From: Terrilactibacillus tamarindi
GTDB lineage: Bacteria > Bacillota > Bacilli > Bacillales > Sporolactobacillaceae
Assembly (NCBI RefSeq): GCF_009718825.1
Contig: NZ_WNHB01000017.1
Span: 1 to 64,000 of the forward strand
Direction of reading: 5' to 3'
Length of the DNA: 64,000 nucleotides
The notes beneath the pieces were generated by a model that searched no databases, was not told the DNA's origin, and saw only the letters and a list, made by a program, of their open reading frames with translations. Position 1 is the first letter of the stretch; each line of letters starts with the position of its first letter. Positions 46,957-55,495 of the stretch are shown one piece after another. A program made the translations under genes and the position numbers.

Positions 46957-47916
46957 ATGATTAGCGGTATACCTCATTTTTATCCAGAAAATAAACGTTA
47001 CTATTCTTGGAATACATTTTTAAAAACGAAATTTGGTGAAAAAGTATTTAAGATTCCACTTGACGGTGGATTCGATTGCCCCAATAGGGACGGCAAAGCT
47101 GCTTACGGAGGTTGTACTTTTTGTAGTCAAAGCGGTTCAGGTGATTTTGCTGGAGACAGACGTGACGACTTAGTGACGCAATTCCAAGTCGTTAAGGAAC
47201 GAATGCATCGTAAATGGAAAAAAGGCAAATACATTGGCTATTTCCAAGCCTTTTCGAACACTTATGCGCCTGTTGATATTTTAAAACAACGTTATGAAGT
47301 GATTCTAGAGCAAGATGGTGTTGTTGGTTTATCCATTGCCACTCGTCCCGATTGTCTCCCTGATGATGTGGTTGAGTATCTAAACGAACTTAGCAAAAGA
47401 ACCTATTTATGGGTAGAATTAGGGCTTCAAACCGTACACGATAAAACAGGAGAACTCATTAATCGTGCACATGACTTTGACTGTTATAAAGAAGGTGTGG
47501 CCAAACTACGCCAACATAACATTCCAATTTGTACACATATTATCGATGGACTTCCTGGAGAGACACCGGAGATGATGCTTGAAACGGCAAAAGAAGTGGC
47601 TAAACTCGATGTTCAAGGGATTAAGATCCACCTTCTTCACCTCTTGAAGAAAACAGCCCTCGTGAAACAGTATGAAAAAGGATTATTTGATTTTTTGGAT
47701 TTTAACACCTATATCCAACTTGTCTGTGATCAATTAGAGGTATTGCCGCCTGAAATGACCATTCATCGTCTTACCGGAGATGGTCCTAATGATCTATTGA
47801 TTGGGCCTATGTGGAGTCTGGATAAATGGGAAGTATTAAATGCCATTGATCATGAACTTGAGAAGCGGAACAGTTGGCAAGGAAAATATTATGAAGTGAA
47901 GGCGGCGCATCAATGA
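46957..47916 (+). CDS. ytqA: Radical SAM protein YtqA (TIGR01212 family)
   Basis: 319 residues. The 4Fe-4S-binding cysteines are in the variant motif of this family, DCPNRDGKAAYGGCTFC, near residues 44-60. Further conserved parts are SNTYAPVDILK, LSIATRPDCLPDDVVE and ELGLQTVHDKTGELINRAH. The gene overlaps the methyltransferase gene that follows by four bases, and the same pair occurs in B. subtilis (ytqA-ytqB). YtqB acts on tRNA wobble uridine, so a linked role for YtqA is likely but not shown by the sequence. Confidence 0.93.
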   Translation: MISGIPHFYPENKRYYSWNTFLKTKFGEKVFKIPLDGGFDCPNRDGKAAYGGCTFCSQSGSGDFAGDRRDDLVTQFQVVKERMHRKWKKGKYIGYFQAFSNTYAPVDILKQRYEVILEQDGVVGLSIATRPDCLPDDVVEYLNELSKRTYLWVELGLQTVHDKTGELINRAHDFDCYKEGVAKLRQHNIPICTHIIDGLPGETPEMMLETAKEVAKLDVQGIKIHLLHLLKKTALVKQYEKGLFDFLDFNTYIQLVCDQLEVLPPEMTIHRLTGDGPNDLLIGPMWSLDKWEVLNAIDHELEKRNSWQGKYYEVKAAHQ

Positions 47917-48482
47917 TATTAAAAGGTAACATTCAAATGGCTCATGATATTCTACTTAAGGCTATCGAGCGCGGTGATGTCGTCATTGATGCGACTGTAG
48001 GAAATGGTCATGATACGTTATTTCTAGCTAACGCTGTCGGAGAAGAAGGGCTTGTCTATGGATTCGATATTCAAGAACAAGCCATCGAAAATACAAAAAA
48101 GAGACTCATTGAAGCAGGGAAAAATCAACAGGTCAAACTCATCTTAGATGGTCATCATCGTCTTGAACAATATATAGACGAAAACACAAATATCAAAGCA
48201 GCTATCTTTAACCTCGGTTATCTTCCAAAAGGAGATAAAACCATTGTTACGAAACCAGATACGACGATTAAAGCAGTCAAAGCCATACAAAATCGACTGG
48301 TTATTGGAGGAGTCATTGCACTGGTTATTTATCCAGGCCATCCAGAAGGGACTGTTGAAGCAAACACCCTATTACCCTTCTTTAAATCCTTAGATCAACA
48401 CTTTTGGCGAGTTATAAAAATTGACATGTTTAATCAAGTTCATGAGCCACCCTTTCTTATTGTTTTAGAAAAACGTAAATAA
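47913..48482 (+). CDS. mnmM: tRNA 5-aminomethyl-2-thiouridine methyltransferase MnmM (YtqB)
   Basis: SAM-dependent class I methyltransferase that completes mnm5s2U at the tRNA wobble position; YtqB of Bacillus was shown to be MnmM. The SAM loop is VIDATVGNGHDTLFLA (about 24-39), followed by VYGFDIQEQAI and FNLGYLPKGDK. 189 residues, standard. The ATGA overlap with ytqA implies coupling. The TAA stop is made of the first bases of repeat B3. Confidence 0.9.
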   Translation: MILKGNIQMAHDILLKAIERGDVVIDATVGNGHDTLFLANAVGEEGLVYGFDIQEQAIENTKKRLIEAGKNQQVKLILDGHHRLEQYIDENTNIKAAIFNLGYLPKGDKTIVTKPDTTIKAVKAIQNRLVIGGVIALVIYPGHPEGTVEANTLLPFFKSLDQHFWRVIKIDMFNQVHEPPFLIVLEKRK

Positions 48483-48533
48483 AGTGAAGCTTCCATCAGT
48501 GGGGGTCTTAATTCCCGTTAAGGCGGGATAAGT
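48480..48533. repeat. Repeat family B, copy B3 (internally deleted, about 54 bp)
   Basis: TAAAGTGAAGCTTCCATCAG, GGGGGTCTTAATT, then CCCGTTAAGGCGGGATAA. It keeps both ends of copy B1 but lacks the middle. The first three bases are the mnmM stop codon. Confidence 0.8.
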
Positions 48534-48552
48534 ATCTATTAACATAAACAAC

Positions 48553-48592
48553 AAAAGTTCGGCCAATTGATTATAATAGGCCGAACTTTTTT
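48553..48592. terminator. Bidirectional terminator between mnmM and ytpB
   Basis: AAAAGTTCGGCC pairs with GGCCGAACTTTT, with T on the plus side and, on the minus side, TTTTGTTG. Confidence 0.85.
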
Positions 48593-48610
48593 CTTACATT
48601 AATCGAATTT

Positions 48611-49678
48611 TTAAATACTTGGTTTTAATCGTCGGTATAGCCAACCATTAAAGAAAAAGAACATGCCTGATAGCCCTGCTTTTCTCATAAGACGCCGCGA
48701 TAAATATCGAACGTTTTTTTGCCCAGCTACTTTTTTATCCGCTAAGTAGATGCTTAACAATCCGCGATTGATCATGAGGTGGAAATTTTTATCTGGTAAG
48801 GTTTTAATGCTGATATCAGCTTGTTCAATAAAATATTGAAAGCGTTTGATCATTTCTCTATCATTAGGATAATAAAAACAAAAGTTCAAGTCTCCACCTT
48901 GTTTATCTTCTTCCTGATCTATAAAGTAATCCATTAAAATATGTAATCCCTGTACCCACGGAAAGTAACCCTCTTTGATTGTCTTTGCAAGACTTTTCAT
49001 TTCGCTTCCTTTAGCATAAGCATAGGCTATTAAACAAAAGATTCCTAACGTTGATCCTGAACAAGCGGAAAATTCATACCACGTCATAGCCGGAACTTGA
49101 TGTTTGTATTGATTAAACCATGCTTCGAGACGGGGAACACGTTCTTCTTTTGTTACATGTTTATGCACCTGGAGATCGCAATAGTAACCTGCCAATTCAA
49201 GAAGAGCAGATTTAATTTCATCATATCCTTCACAATTTTCGAGGTAAGATTGACAAGTTTTGACGAGTTTAAGTAAATAACCGCCATCAGAAGAAACCTT
49301 TCTTAACCGGTAATAATTTTCAGGTAAAGCGCCAGGTGTCAAAGCATGAATCATAGCTTGATGTAAGGCTCTAAAGTCTTCTGGATCTTGTGACGTACTT
49401 CGATCACATAGATTATCTAAATAGTCACTGATCGTTTGATAAGCGACAATAAATGGAATGACCTCTAAATAATGATCCCGAGCAAGAAGACTGTAAATGG
49501 CTCCTCCTTCACAATGAAAGGTTTTTGACTGGATACTAGCTAATGCCTGTTTTTGTAATTCTGGATCAGGTATTTTTAAAGCTAGTTTATGCCATTTGTT
49601 TAATTCATGATGGACACCTGGAAGTACTTTTCGATATATTTGTGCCATGAGTCCAAATGGCGTTGATGGTACTTTCAT
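48611..49678 (-). CDS. ytpB: Tetraprenyl-beta-curcumene synthase (DUF2600, YtpB)
   Basis: Terpene cyclase of the sesquarterpene pathway in Bacillus, acting on a C35 prenyl diphosphate. The acidic metal motif appears as SDYLDNLCDR (about residues 92-101), with further conserved GDLNFCFYYPND. 355 residues, all helical, no membrane anchor. ATG 49678 follows GGAGGTC; 49708 has no site. B. subtilis has ytpB beside ytqB and metK as here. The companion prenyltransferase is not in this window. Confidence 0.92.
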   Translation of the reverse strand: MKVPSTPFGLMAQIYRKVLPGVHHELNKWHKLALKIPDPELQKQALASIQSKTFHCEGGAIYSLLARDHYLEVIPFIVAYQTISDYLDNLCDRSTSQDPEDFRALHQAMIHALTPGALPENYYRLRKVSSDGGYLLKLVKTCQSYLENCEGYDEIKSALLELAGYYCDLQVHKHVTKEERVPRLEAWFNQYKHQVPAMTWYEFSACSGSTLGIFCLIAYAYAKGSEMKSLAKTIKEGYFPWVQGLHILMDYFIDQEEDKQGGDLNFCFYYPNDREMIKRFQYFIEQADISIKTLPDKNFHLMINRGLLSIYLADKKVAGQKNVRYLSRRLMRKAGLSGMFFFFNGWLYRRLKPSI

Positions 49679-49787
49679 GTACTGACCTCCATAGAACCTT
49701 GTCTTCATCGAACATTATATGCCTATCTTTGAACTTGTAACACAACCTGTGTTATCTATAAGTATATCAAATTTAGTCAAAGATGTT

Positions 49788-49826
49788 AAAAAAGGCGTGA
49801 CCTCGCTTAAGTCACACCTTTTTTTA
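49788..49826 (-). terminator. metK terminator
   Basis: AAGGTGTGAC pairs with GTCACGCCTT on the minus strand, then TTTTTT. Confidence 0.88.
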
Positions 49827-49869
49827 TTGCTTTGTATATACCCATGTTCAACGTGATCGTAACATCGAT

Positions 49870-51078
49870 TTATTTAATTTGACATTTTTCTTTAATTAGT
49901 TCTGCTTTATCTGTGTGTTCCCAAGGAAGGTCGACGTCAACTCTGCCGAAATGTCCATAAGCTGCTGTTTGACGGTAAATGGGTCTTCTAAGATCTAGCA
50001 TTTTTATAATCCCTGCAGGACGTAAATCAAAGAGTTCACGAACAGTCGCAACTAATACGTCTTCTGGTACAACACCCGTCTCAAATGTATCGACTGAAAT
50101 CGATACGGGTTGAGCAACACCAATAGCATAGGCTAACTGTACTTCGCATTTTTCAGCTAGACCTGCCGCTACGATATTTTTAGCCACATAACGAGCCGCA
50201 TAGGCCGCTGAACGGTCAACTTTCGTTGGATCTTTCCCAGAAAAAGCTCCGCCACCGTGTCTAGCATAACCACCGTATGTATCAACAATGATTTTACGCC
50301 CAGTGAGTCCAGCATCGCCTTGAGGGCCACCAATGACAAAGCGACCTGTCGGATTAATAAAAAATTTCGTCCGATCATCAATTAATTCACTTGGGACGAT
50401 CGATTTTATCACAATTTCAATCAGGTCCCTGCGAATTTGTTCCTGAGAAATTTCGGGATGATGTTGGGTTGAAATAACAATCGTGTCGACTCTAGAAGGC
50501 TTTCCTTCTTCATTATACTCAACCGTTACTTGCGTTTTTCCGTCGGGACGCAAGTAGTCAATCTCACCCGTTTTTCTTACTTCAGATAATTTTCTAGATA
50601 ATTTATGGGCTAATGATATTGGTAATGGCATTAATTCAGGTGTTTCATTAGAAGCATAGCCGAACATTAAGCCTTGATCTCCTGCACCTATCGCCTCAAT
50701 CTCATCATCCGTCATTTGGCCTTCTCGTGACTCAAGTGCTGTGTTTACACCTTGTGCGATGTCAGGTGATTGCTCATCAATGGAAGTTAATACCGCACAA
50801 GTTGCAGCATCAAAACCATATTTTGCTCTGTCATACCCTATATCCTTGATGGTTTTTCTTACAATTTTCGGAATATCTACGTAGGTTGATGTGGAAATTT
50901 CTCCTGCAACGAGCACCAGTCCCGTATTCACACTTGTTTCGCATGCAACTCTTGCAACTGGATCTTTTGCTATAATTTCATCTAAGATAGCATCGGATAT
51001 TTGGTCACAGATTTTATCTGGATGTCCTTCTGTTACAGATTCTGATGTGAAGAGTCGCCTGGAATATTTCTTTGCCAT
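49870..51078 (-). CDS. metK: S-adenosylmethionine synthetase
   Basis: Makes SAM from methionine and ATP; a cytoplasmic homotetramer. Conserved motifs: [16 protein letters not shown] near the N terminus, [38 protein letters not shown], and [22 protein letters not shown]. 402 residues, normal. A SAM riboswitch lies upstream, so SAM closes the loop on its own synthesis. A ribosome site AAGGAGG lies somewhat far (about ten bases) from the ATG. Confidence 0.98.
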   Translation of the reverse strand: MAKKYSRRLFTSESVTEGHPDKICDQISDAILDEIIAKDPVARVACETSVNTGLVLVAGEISTSTYVDIPKIVRKTIKDIGYDRAKYGFDAATCAVLTSIDEQSPDIAQGVNTALESREGQMTDDEIEAIGAGDQGLMFGYASNETPELMPLPISLAHKLSRKLSEVRKTGEIDYLRPDGKTQVTVEYNEEGKPSRVDTIVISTQHHPEISQEQIRRDLIEIVIKSIVPSELIDDRTKFFINPTGRFVIGGPQGDAGLTGRKIIVDTYGGYARHGGGAFSGKDPTKVDRSAAYAARYVAKNIVAAGLAEKCEVQLAYAIGVAQPVSISVDTFETGVVPEDVLVATVRELFDLRPAGIIKMLDLRRPIYRQTAAYGHFGRVDVDLPWEHTDKAELIKEKCQIK

Positions 51079-51162
51079 TTGTTCTAAGTCCTCCTTCTAC
51101 ATGAACTATGATGTCTATTAATAACGGTACTCGTTTCCCACTGATATCGTGTTAAAAGCATG

Positions 51163-51208
51163 AAAAAAAGACCTCGTCCCTCTTAAAGTAAGGAGTAGGC
51201 CGCCGGTC
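51163..51208 (-). terminator. Expression-platform terminator of the metK SAM riboswitch
   Basis: On the minus strand GACC...CCTACTCCTT pairs with AAGAGGGACGAGG...GTC, followed by seven T. The stem can compete with the aptamer region. Confidence 0.85.
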
Positions 51209-51220
51209 AGATCCACGCAC

Positions 51221-51331
51221 CTCTTATCGTCAAGGGAATTTAATTAAATCCTTTCAGGTTAGCACCGTACACATAACATGCCGGTTGCCGGGCTTCATCG
51301 GGCCTGTCCCTCCGCCTACTCGGGATAAGAG
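51221..51331 (-). ncRNA. SAM-I riboswitch (S-box) of metK
   Basis: Minus-strand aptamer from CTCTTATC (P1 5' side) to GATAAGAG (P1 3' side). The conserved core GAGTAGGCGGAGGGAC, GGCCCGATGAAGCCCGGC and AACCGG is present, as is the kink-turn. Terminates metK transcription when SAM is plentiful. Confidence 0.96.
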
Positions 51332-51347
51332 CAGCCGTATTAGAATT

Positions 51348-51376
51348 AGAATATCGCAGTCATGAATACCTGTCAA
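51348..51376 (-). promoter_or_regulatory. SigA promoter of the metK transcript
   Basis: TTGACA, 17 bp, TATTCT on the minus strand, about ten bases before the riboswitch aptamer. Confidence 0.85.
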
Positions 51377-51402
51377 TAACTATAAAGGATAAGTTATCGT
51401 TG

Positions 51403-51888
51403 TTACGAAGATAAATAGAGTTTCTTAATTCTTTTAAGGCAATAAGTGAGAACATCATCTCTCATCATAAAACTATAATGATTTAATTTCTTTATATGTT
51501 GGGGAATGTTCTGAATAAAATAAGGGCCTTCAGTCTCTAGATAGTCCATTTTTAACCGAATATCTGATATGGTAGCATAATATACATTCTTCACAATCGT
51601 ACCATTTTTACCTTCAACTTTATATTGGCCAATGTAATGGATATCAGACACTTTTGCCCCGGTTTCTTCATCTACTTCTCTAATAGCTGCCATTTCGGGT
51701 GTTTCACCGTCTTCGACTTTACCACCAGGGAACTCTAAACCACGTCTTGGATGTTGGGTTAATAGCCACTGTGTATGGAACTTGCAAATCACCCATACAT
51801 GCTTTGGTTCGGAAGAAAAGGGATGATCTTCAAATGACAAAGTAACTCTGTTTTGATAATAATCATCAAAGGTAATCGATTGACTCAT
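51403..51888 (-). CDS. ytkD: Nudix hydrolase YtkD (8-oxo-dGTP pyrophosphatase type)
   Basis: A 161-residue MutT-like enzyme. The full Nudix box is present: GGKVEDGE followed by REVDEETGA, with spacing G-x5-E-x7-REUxEExGU. In B. subtilis YtkD clears oxidised nucleotides, and lies close to metK as here. Substrate specificity is inferred. Confidence 0.9.
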   Translation of the reverse strand: MSQSITFDDYYQNRVTLSFEDHPFSSEPKHVWVICKFHTQWLLTQHPRRGLEFPGGKVEDGETPEMAAIREVDEETGAKVSDIHYIGQYKVEGKNGTIVKNVYYATISDIRLKMDYLETEGPYFIQNIPQHIKKLNHYSFMMRDDVLTYCLKRIKKLYLSS

Positions 51889-51919
51889 TGTTTATAACTC
51901 CATCCCTATCTATAAATGC

Positions 51920-52105
51920 GTGTTCAAAAAGGTGACAAATTAAAAGCAAGAAGATAAGAGCGCGCAGTTCCTGAGGACCGGCCTTCCACAGGATGTGGTG
52001 GCTTCAACGTTGCTCACAGGACGTGAGCGTTTTTAGTTGAAGATCCTCTTGGATAGCGTCCGAGATTCGTAGCTTATCATTTGGTGACTTTTTGAACAAC
52101 CTCTA
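51920..52105. repeat. Repeat family A, copy A6 (186 bp)
   Basis: Begins GTGTTCAAAAAGGTGACAAA, ends TGACTTTTTGAACAACCTC. It contains AAAAGCAAGAAG, CCACAGGATGTGG, CACAGGACGTGAGCG and TTTTAGTTGAAGATCCTC. Very similar in layout to A5. Located upstream of ytkD. Confidence 0.92.
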
Positions 52106-52293
52106 CAAAGATTTTGGGCTCGAATAACTAAACCAATTCATAACTGTTTAGCTTAAGGATGTAATATATAAATATGAAAAAAAACAGCCTCATGTCCGCA
52201 TCTTTTTGGTTAAAATTTATTTAGTCTATCATTCAGTATAAAAAATTACGCCCACTTTGTCCAATCTATACGAAAAAAAGATCGTGTAGTCTT

Positions 52294-52473
52294 TTAGTGG
52301 AACTGATCTTCAGAATAACGGTCTTGGTAACGCTTCCATTCTTCTTCAAGTTCAGATAATGTTAGACCTAGTAAATCAGATTCAGATTCTTCTGCATTTG
52401 CTTTTATTAAATCAACAAGTTCGGCCTTTCTCTTCATAACGGCAGCTCTTAATATATTATTTGGGCGCTCCAT
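52294..52473 (-). CDS. Small Fbp-like protein (Fur-regulated basic protein family?)
   Basis: A 59-residue reading frame with a strong ribosome site (AAGGAGG) before the ATG. The sequence starts MERPNNILRAAVMKRKAELV and has LLGLTLSELEEEWKRY, which resembles the TLSELE motif of FbpA-type small proteins; those act with a small RNA in iron sparing. Unlike typical members it is not basic overall at its C terminus. No Fur box is visible upstream. A reading frame of this size with such a start is probably real; the family call is tentative. Confidence 0.65.
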   Translation of the reverse strand: MERPNNILRAAVMKRKAELVDLIKANAEESESDLLGLTLSELEEEWKRYQDRYSEDQFH

Positions 52474-52916
52474 TAGGCGTCCTCCTTTTTTTCTATAAAC
52501 TATAAAACAGCCATTTCATCTATTTTCATTGTTGCCAATCACGTCATCTTTTAAACTATTTAAGAAAAATGGTTTATAAACTCTGAAAAAGGGAATTCAA
52601 CTACTAACCCTAATCCCAACAACTAATTCATCGTTTATTCTGCGTATTATACGCAGATTTTTTTTTGCTTTAAGAAAGGCTTCTGTCTCGCCTTATATGC
52701 CACGCAATTGACAAGTTTTCTTTAGTTTTTAAATCAGAGAGTGATACGAATAAAAATTAGATTGGTTACAGTGTTATAGAAGGTTGGCGAGAGAAAGAAA
52801 GCGCATACATTTTGTTATAAAAAAAATTTATTTCTTTATTATAGTATATTAAAAACAGTACATGAATTGCCACTCTTTTTTATTAAAAAGTTTAAAAATT
52901 TAAGGAGGTTCCTCTT
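52474..52916. other. Intergenic region before the amidase gene
   Basis: AT-rich DNA with one clear element, a rightward terminator at 52639-52666. No gene is supported. Weak promoter-like hexamers precede the terminator, but none that I would call. Confidence 0.4.
52639..52666 (+). terminator. Orphan rightward terminator
   Basis: TCTGCGTA/TACGCAGA with a three-base loop, then at least eight T. No rightward gene precedes it; the genes to its left run the other way. Confidence 0.8.
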
Positions 52917-54353
52917 TTGAGTTCACAACAATCATATTCAGCTAATGAACTATTAAGAAGATACAAAAGCAAAACCTTGTCCCCGCTTGAATATATTCAA
53001 AATTTATTTCACCGTATCGAGCTGATTAATCCTAAAATTAATGCCTTTGTTGCATTAAATAAAGAAAAAGCGTTATATCAAGCTAAACAGGCTGAACGTA
53101 TTTATGGAAAAAACGATAACGCTAGGCCACTTGAGGGCGTCCCAATTGCCATTAAGGATTTAACAAATACCAAAGGACTTCGTACAACCTATGGATGCCT
53201 CGTGTATAAAGATCATATACCGAAAAGAGATGCAACGATCGTCAAACGATTGAAAGAAGCAGGAGCCATTATTATAGGTAAAACCAATACACCTGAATTT
53301 GGTCATACGGGAACGACAACAAATCTGCTTTTTGGACCCTCTCGAAATCCATGGGATTTGGCAAAAGCGACCGGAGGATCAAGCGGAGGTTCTGCTGCAG
53401 CCGTTGCTGCCGGCTTAGTCCCTTTAGCTGAAGGAAGTGATGGGGGAGGTTCAATACGTATACCCTCGAGTTTTTGCGGTGTCTATGGTTTTAAACCTTC
53501 CTTTGGACGAATTCCTATGGATAACCATCTTGATGGTATCTTTGGTAACCATGAGCCTTTTGTCCATTATGGTGTCATTGGTCGGCATATAGACGATATG
53601 GCTTTAATGTTTGATGTCGTTCAAGGTGATGCCATGACAGATCCTTTTTCACTACCTAAGATGCAAGAGTCTGTTGCCCGTTTAATAAACCTAAAAACCC
53701 GAGACTTTCGGATTGGATGGACAAGTGATTTTGGAATTTATACTCTTGATGAAGAGGTCAATCACCTCTTTTTTGATACTTTATCAAAGCTCGAGAGACT
53801 TGGAATAACGGTTGAACACGTGAACATAGATATGAAGAAAACACTTCCCGAGTATATTGCTTATTTTGAATCGTTATGGACATGTGGTTTAGCTGCCAGC
53901 ACAGGTGAATTTGCGGATAAACATAGGGATCGTTTACCTGAAACTTTACTATCGATGATTGAACGAGGAAAACAATTATCGGCCGTGGAATTCAAATCAT
54001 TGGAAACCTATCGGGCCTATCTTTATCATATGATGGAATCTCACTTTCAAACTTATGACATTATACTATCACCAACACTTGCGGTGCCGCCGTTTGATTA
54101 TGATCAAGAAGGACCTTTCCATATAAACGGCAAGAAAATCAAACGAGATTCGGACTGGGTCATGACGCAATTGTATAATTTAACTGGTGAACCAGCGATA
54201 TCCATCCCCATTGGATTTACAAAAAAAACAAAATTACCCGTTGGCATTCAGGCAGCAGCAAGGCGTTTAGATGACGTTCGTCTCCTTCAATTTGCCAAGT
54301 TAATGGAAGATGACTTTCAAATCCCAACTTTAGCTCCGCAAAATCATGATTAA
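52917..54353 (+). CDS. Amidase signature family enzyme
   Basis: Serine amidohydrolase with the Ser-cisSer-Lys triad. The lysine lies in GVPIAIKDLTNTKG (about residue 81), and the serines in ATGGSSGGSAAAVAAG and EGSDGGGSIRIPS. 478 residues, the typical size for GatA-like or acylamidase enzymes. It is not part of a gatCAB cluster, so probably a catabolic amidase; the substrate is unknown. The start is TTG with AAGGAGG nine bases upstream. Confidence 0.9.
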   Translation: MSSQQSYSANELLRRYKSKTLSPLEYIQNLFHRIELINPKINAFVALNKEKALYQAKQAERIYGKNDNARPLEGVPIAIKDLTNTKGLRTTYGCLVYKDHIPKRDATIVKRLKEAGAIIIGKTNTPEFGHTGTTTNLLFGPSRNPWDLAKATGGSSGGSAAAVAAGLVPLAEGSDGGGSIRIPSSFCGVYGFKPSFGRIPMDNHLDGIFGNHEPFVHYGVIGRHIDDMALMFDVVQGDAMTDPFSLPKMQESVARLINLKTRDFRIGWTSDFGIYTLDEEVNHLFFDTLSKLERLGITVEHVNIDMKKTLPEYIAYFESLWTCGLAASTGEFADKHRDRLPETLLSMIERGKQLSAVEFKSLETYRAYLYHMMESHFQTYDIILSPTLAVPPFDYDQEGPFHINGKKIKRDSDWVMTQLYNLTGEPAISIPIGFTKKTKLPVGIQAAARRLDDVRLLQFAKLMEDDFQIPTLAPQNHD

Positions 54354-54535
54354 AGAGTCAAACTAATCTTCTGTTGACTCTTTAATGTTTAGTTTTGATA
54401 ATATCGTGGCTCTACAATTTGAATACATACTAATACTTATTTAGTACTGCCATTTTGTGGAATTGAAAGCGAGTTTTTTTATTTTTTTGTAAAATAGGGT
54501 ATAATAGAATGAGTATAGAGGAAGGGATGATCGAA

Positions 54536-54718
54536 TTGGCATTTAATAGAGGTCCGCAAGAACCAATACCTGAAGAAGAAACAAACGTTTGGTCATGCAC
54601 GAATGAATCATGCTCAGGTTGGATGAGAGATAAATTTTCTTTCGAGGAAGAGCCGTCATGTCCTTTATGTCAATCAAAAATGGAAAAAGAAACCCGTATC
54701 CTTCCTGTGATCGACTAA
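54536..54718 (+). CDS. YdjO-like zinc-ribbon small protein
   Basis: 60 residues with two Cys pairs (WSCTNESCSGWMRDKFSFE, then PSCPLCQSKMEKETRILP), a zinc-ribbon layout matching the cold-inducible YdjO family. The TTG at 54536 (MAFNRGPQEP) fits the family N terminus and has AAGGGA eight bases upstream; ATGs at 54509 and 54527 are poorly spaced. Role unknown. Confidence 0.82.
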   Translation: MAFNRGPQEPIPEEETNVWSCTNESCSGWMRDKFSFEEEPSCPLCQSKMEKETRILPVID

Positions 54719-54778
54719 TCTTCAATTCATGATTGAAGATAAACAGCCCCACCATTGTCTAGTGACAAAGTGGGGCTA
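54719..54778. terminator. Tandem hairpins between ydjO-like gene and ECF operon end
   Basis: TCTTCAAT/ATTGAAGA at 54719-54740, then AGCCCCAC...GTGGGGCT at 54744-54776. The second can end transcription from both sides, though U-tracts are short. Confidence 0.65.
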
Positions 54779-55495
54779 ATTTGTGTCTTTGTGCTTTGGA
54801 TGAGTCATTTGTGTATCATCCAATAACCGATATTTAAGTTTAAACCGGGATAAAATTTTTATCCAACTTTTACTAAATATAGCCAAAAAGAAAACATTAG
54901 AGAGTGCATGGGCGAAATCAAAATAAAAACTCGATAGGTAATAACTCATCACCATCGCCCATGTCCACTCATGATTCATTAAGATGATCCACAAATTCAT
55001 AATCCATCCAAAAAGAAACCCTGCTAGGAACCCAAAAACACATAAAACAAGACGAGAACGTAAGATCCGTGTTTGACCTAAGAACCCAGCTAGAACGCCA
55101 ATCAGTCCCCATGCATACATTTGCCATATGGTCCATGGTCCTTGCCCAAGAAATAGATTCGAAACAAAAGCACTCAATGTTCCGATGATGAAGCCACTTT
55201 CCGGACCAAAAACGACACTACTGACAATAATCACAAAGGTCACTGGCTGAACACTTGGAAATGCGGAAAATGGAACACGACTCAAACCTGCAATAGCCGC
55301 AAGAATACTAATTAAAACGACCTCACGACCCGATATATGGCGGACTTCAAATCGAATAAAAAATGGTGCAGCCGTTCCTATAACAAATAAAGAAATCCAA
55401 AAATACAGATGCTCTGGCCAAATAAACTCTGATAAAATTAAAACTCCTGATAGGCTTATAAGAAATAAGATTAATAAGGCTTTTGTACGTGCCAC
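54776..55495 (-). CDS. ECF transporter S component, probable cobalamin (CbrT-like)
   Basis: 239 residues with about six membrane helices; the substrate-binding subunit of an energy-coupling-factor transporter. Notable segments are GREVVLISILAAIAGLSRVPF, VQPVTFVIIVSSVVFGPESGFIIG and FLGQGPWTIWQMYAWGLIGVLAG, a pattern common in S components of this group. GTG start, overlapping the ATPase gene by 25 bp. The cobalamin assignment rests on the riboswitch at the head of the operon, not on residues in this protein. Confidence 0.85.
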   Translation of the reverse strand: MARTKALLILFLISLSGVLILSEFIWPEHLYFWISLFVIGTAAPFFIRFEVRHISGREVVLISILAAIAGLSRVPFSAFPSVQPVTFVIIVSSVVFGPESGFIIGTLSAFVSNLFLGQGPWTIWQMYAWGLIGVLAGFLGQTRILRSRLVLCVFGFLAGFLFGWIMNLWIILMNHEWTWAMVMSYYLSSFYFDFAHALSNVFFLAIFSKSWIKILSRFKLKYRLLDDTQMTHPKHKDTN

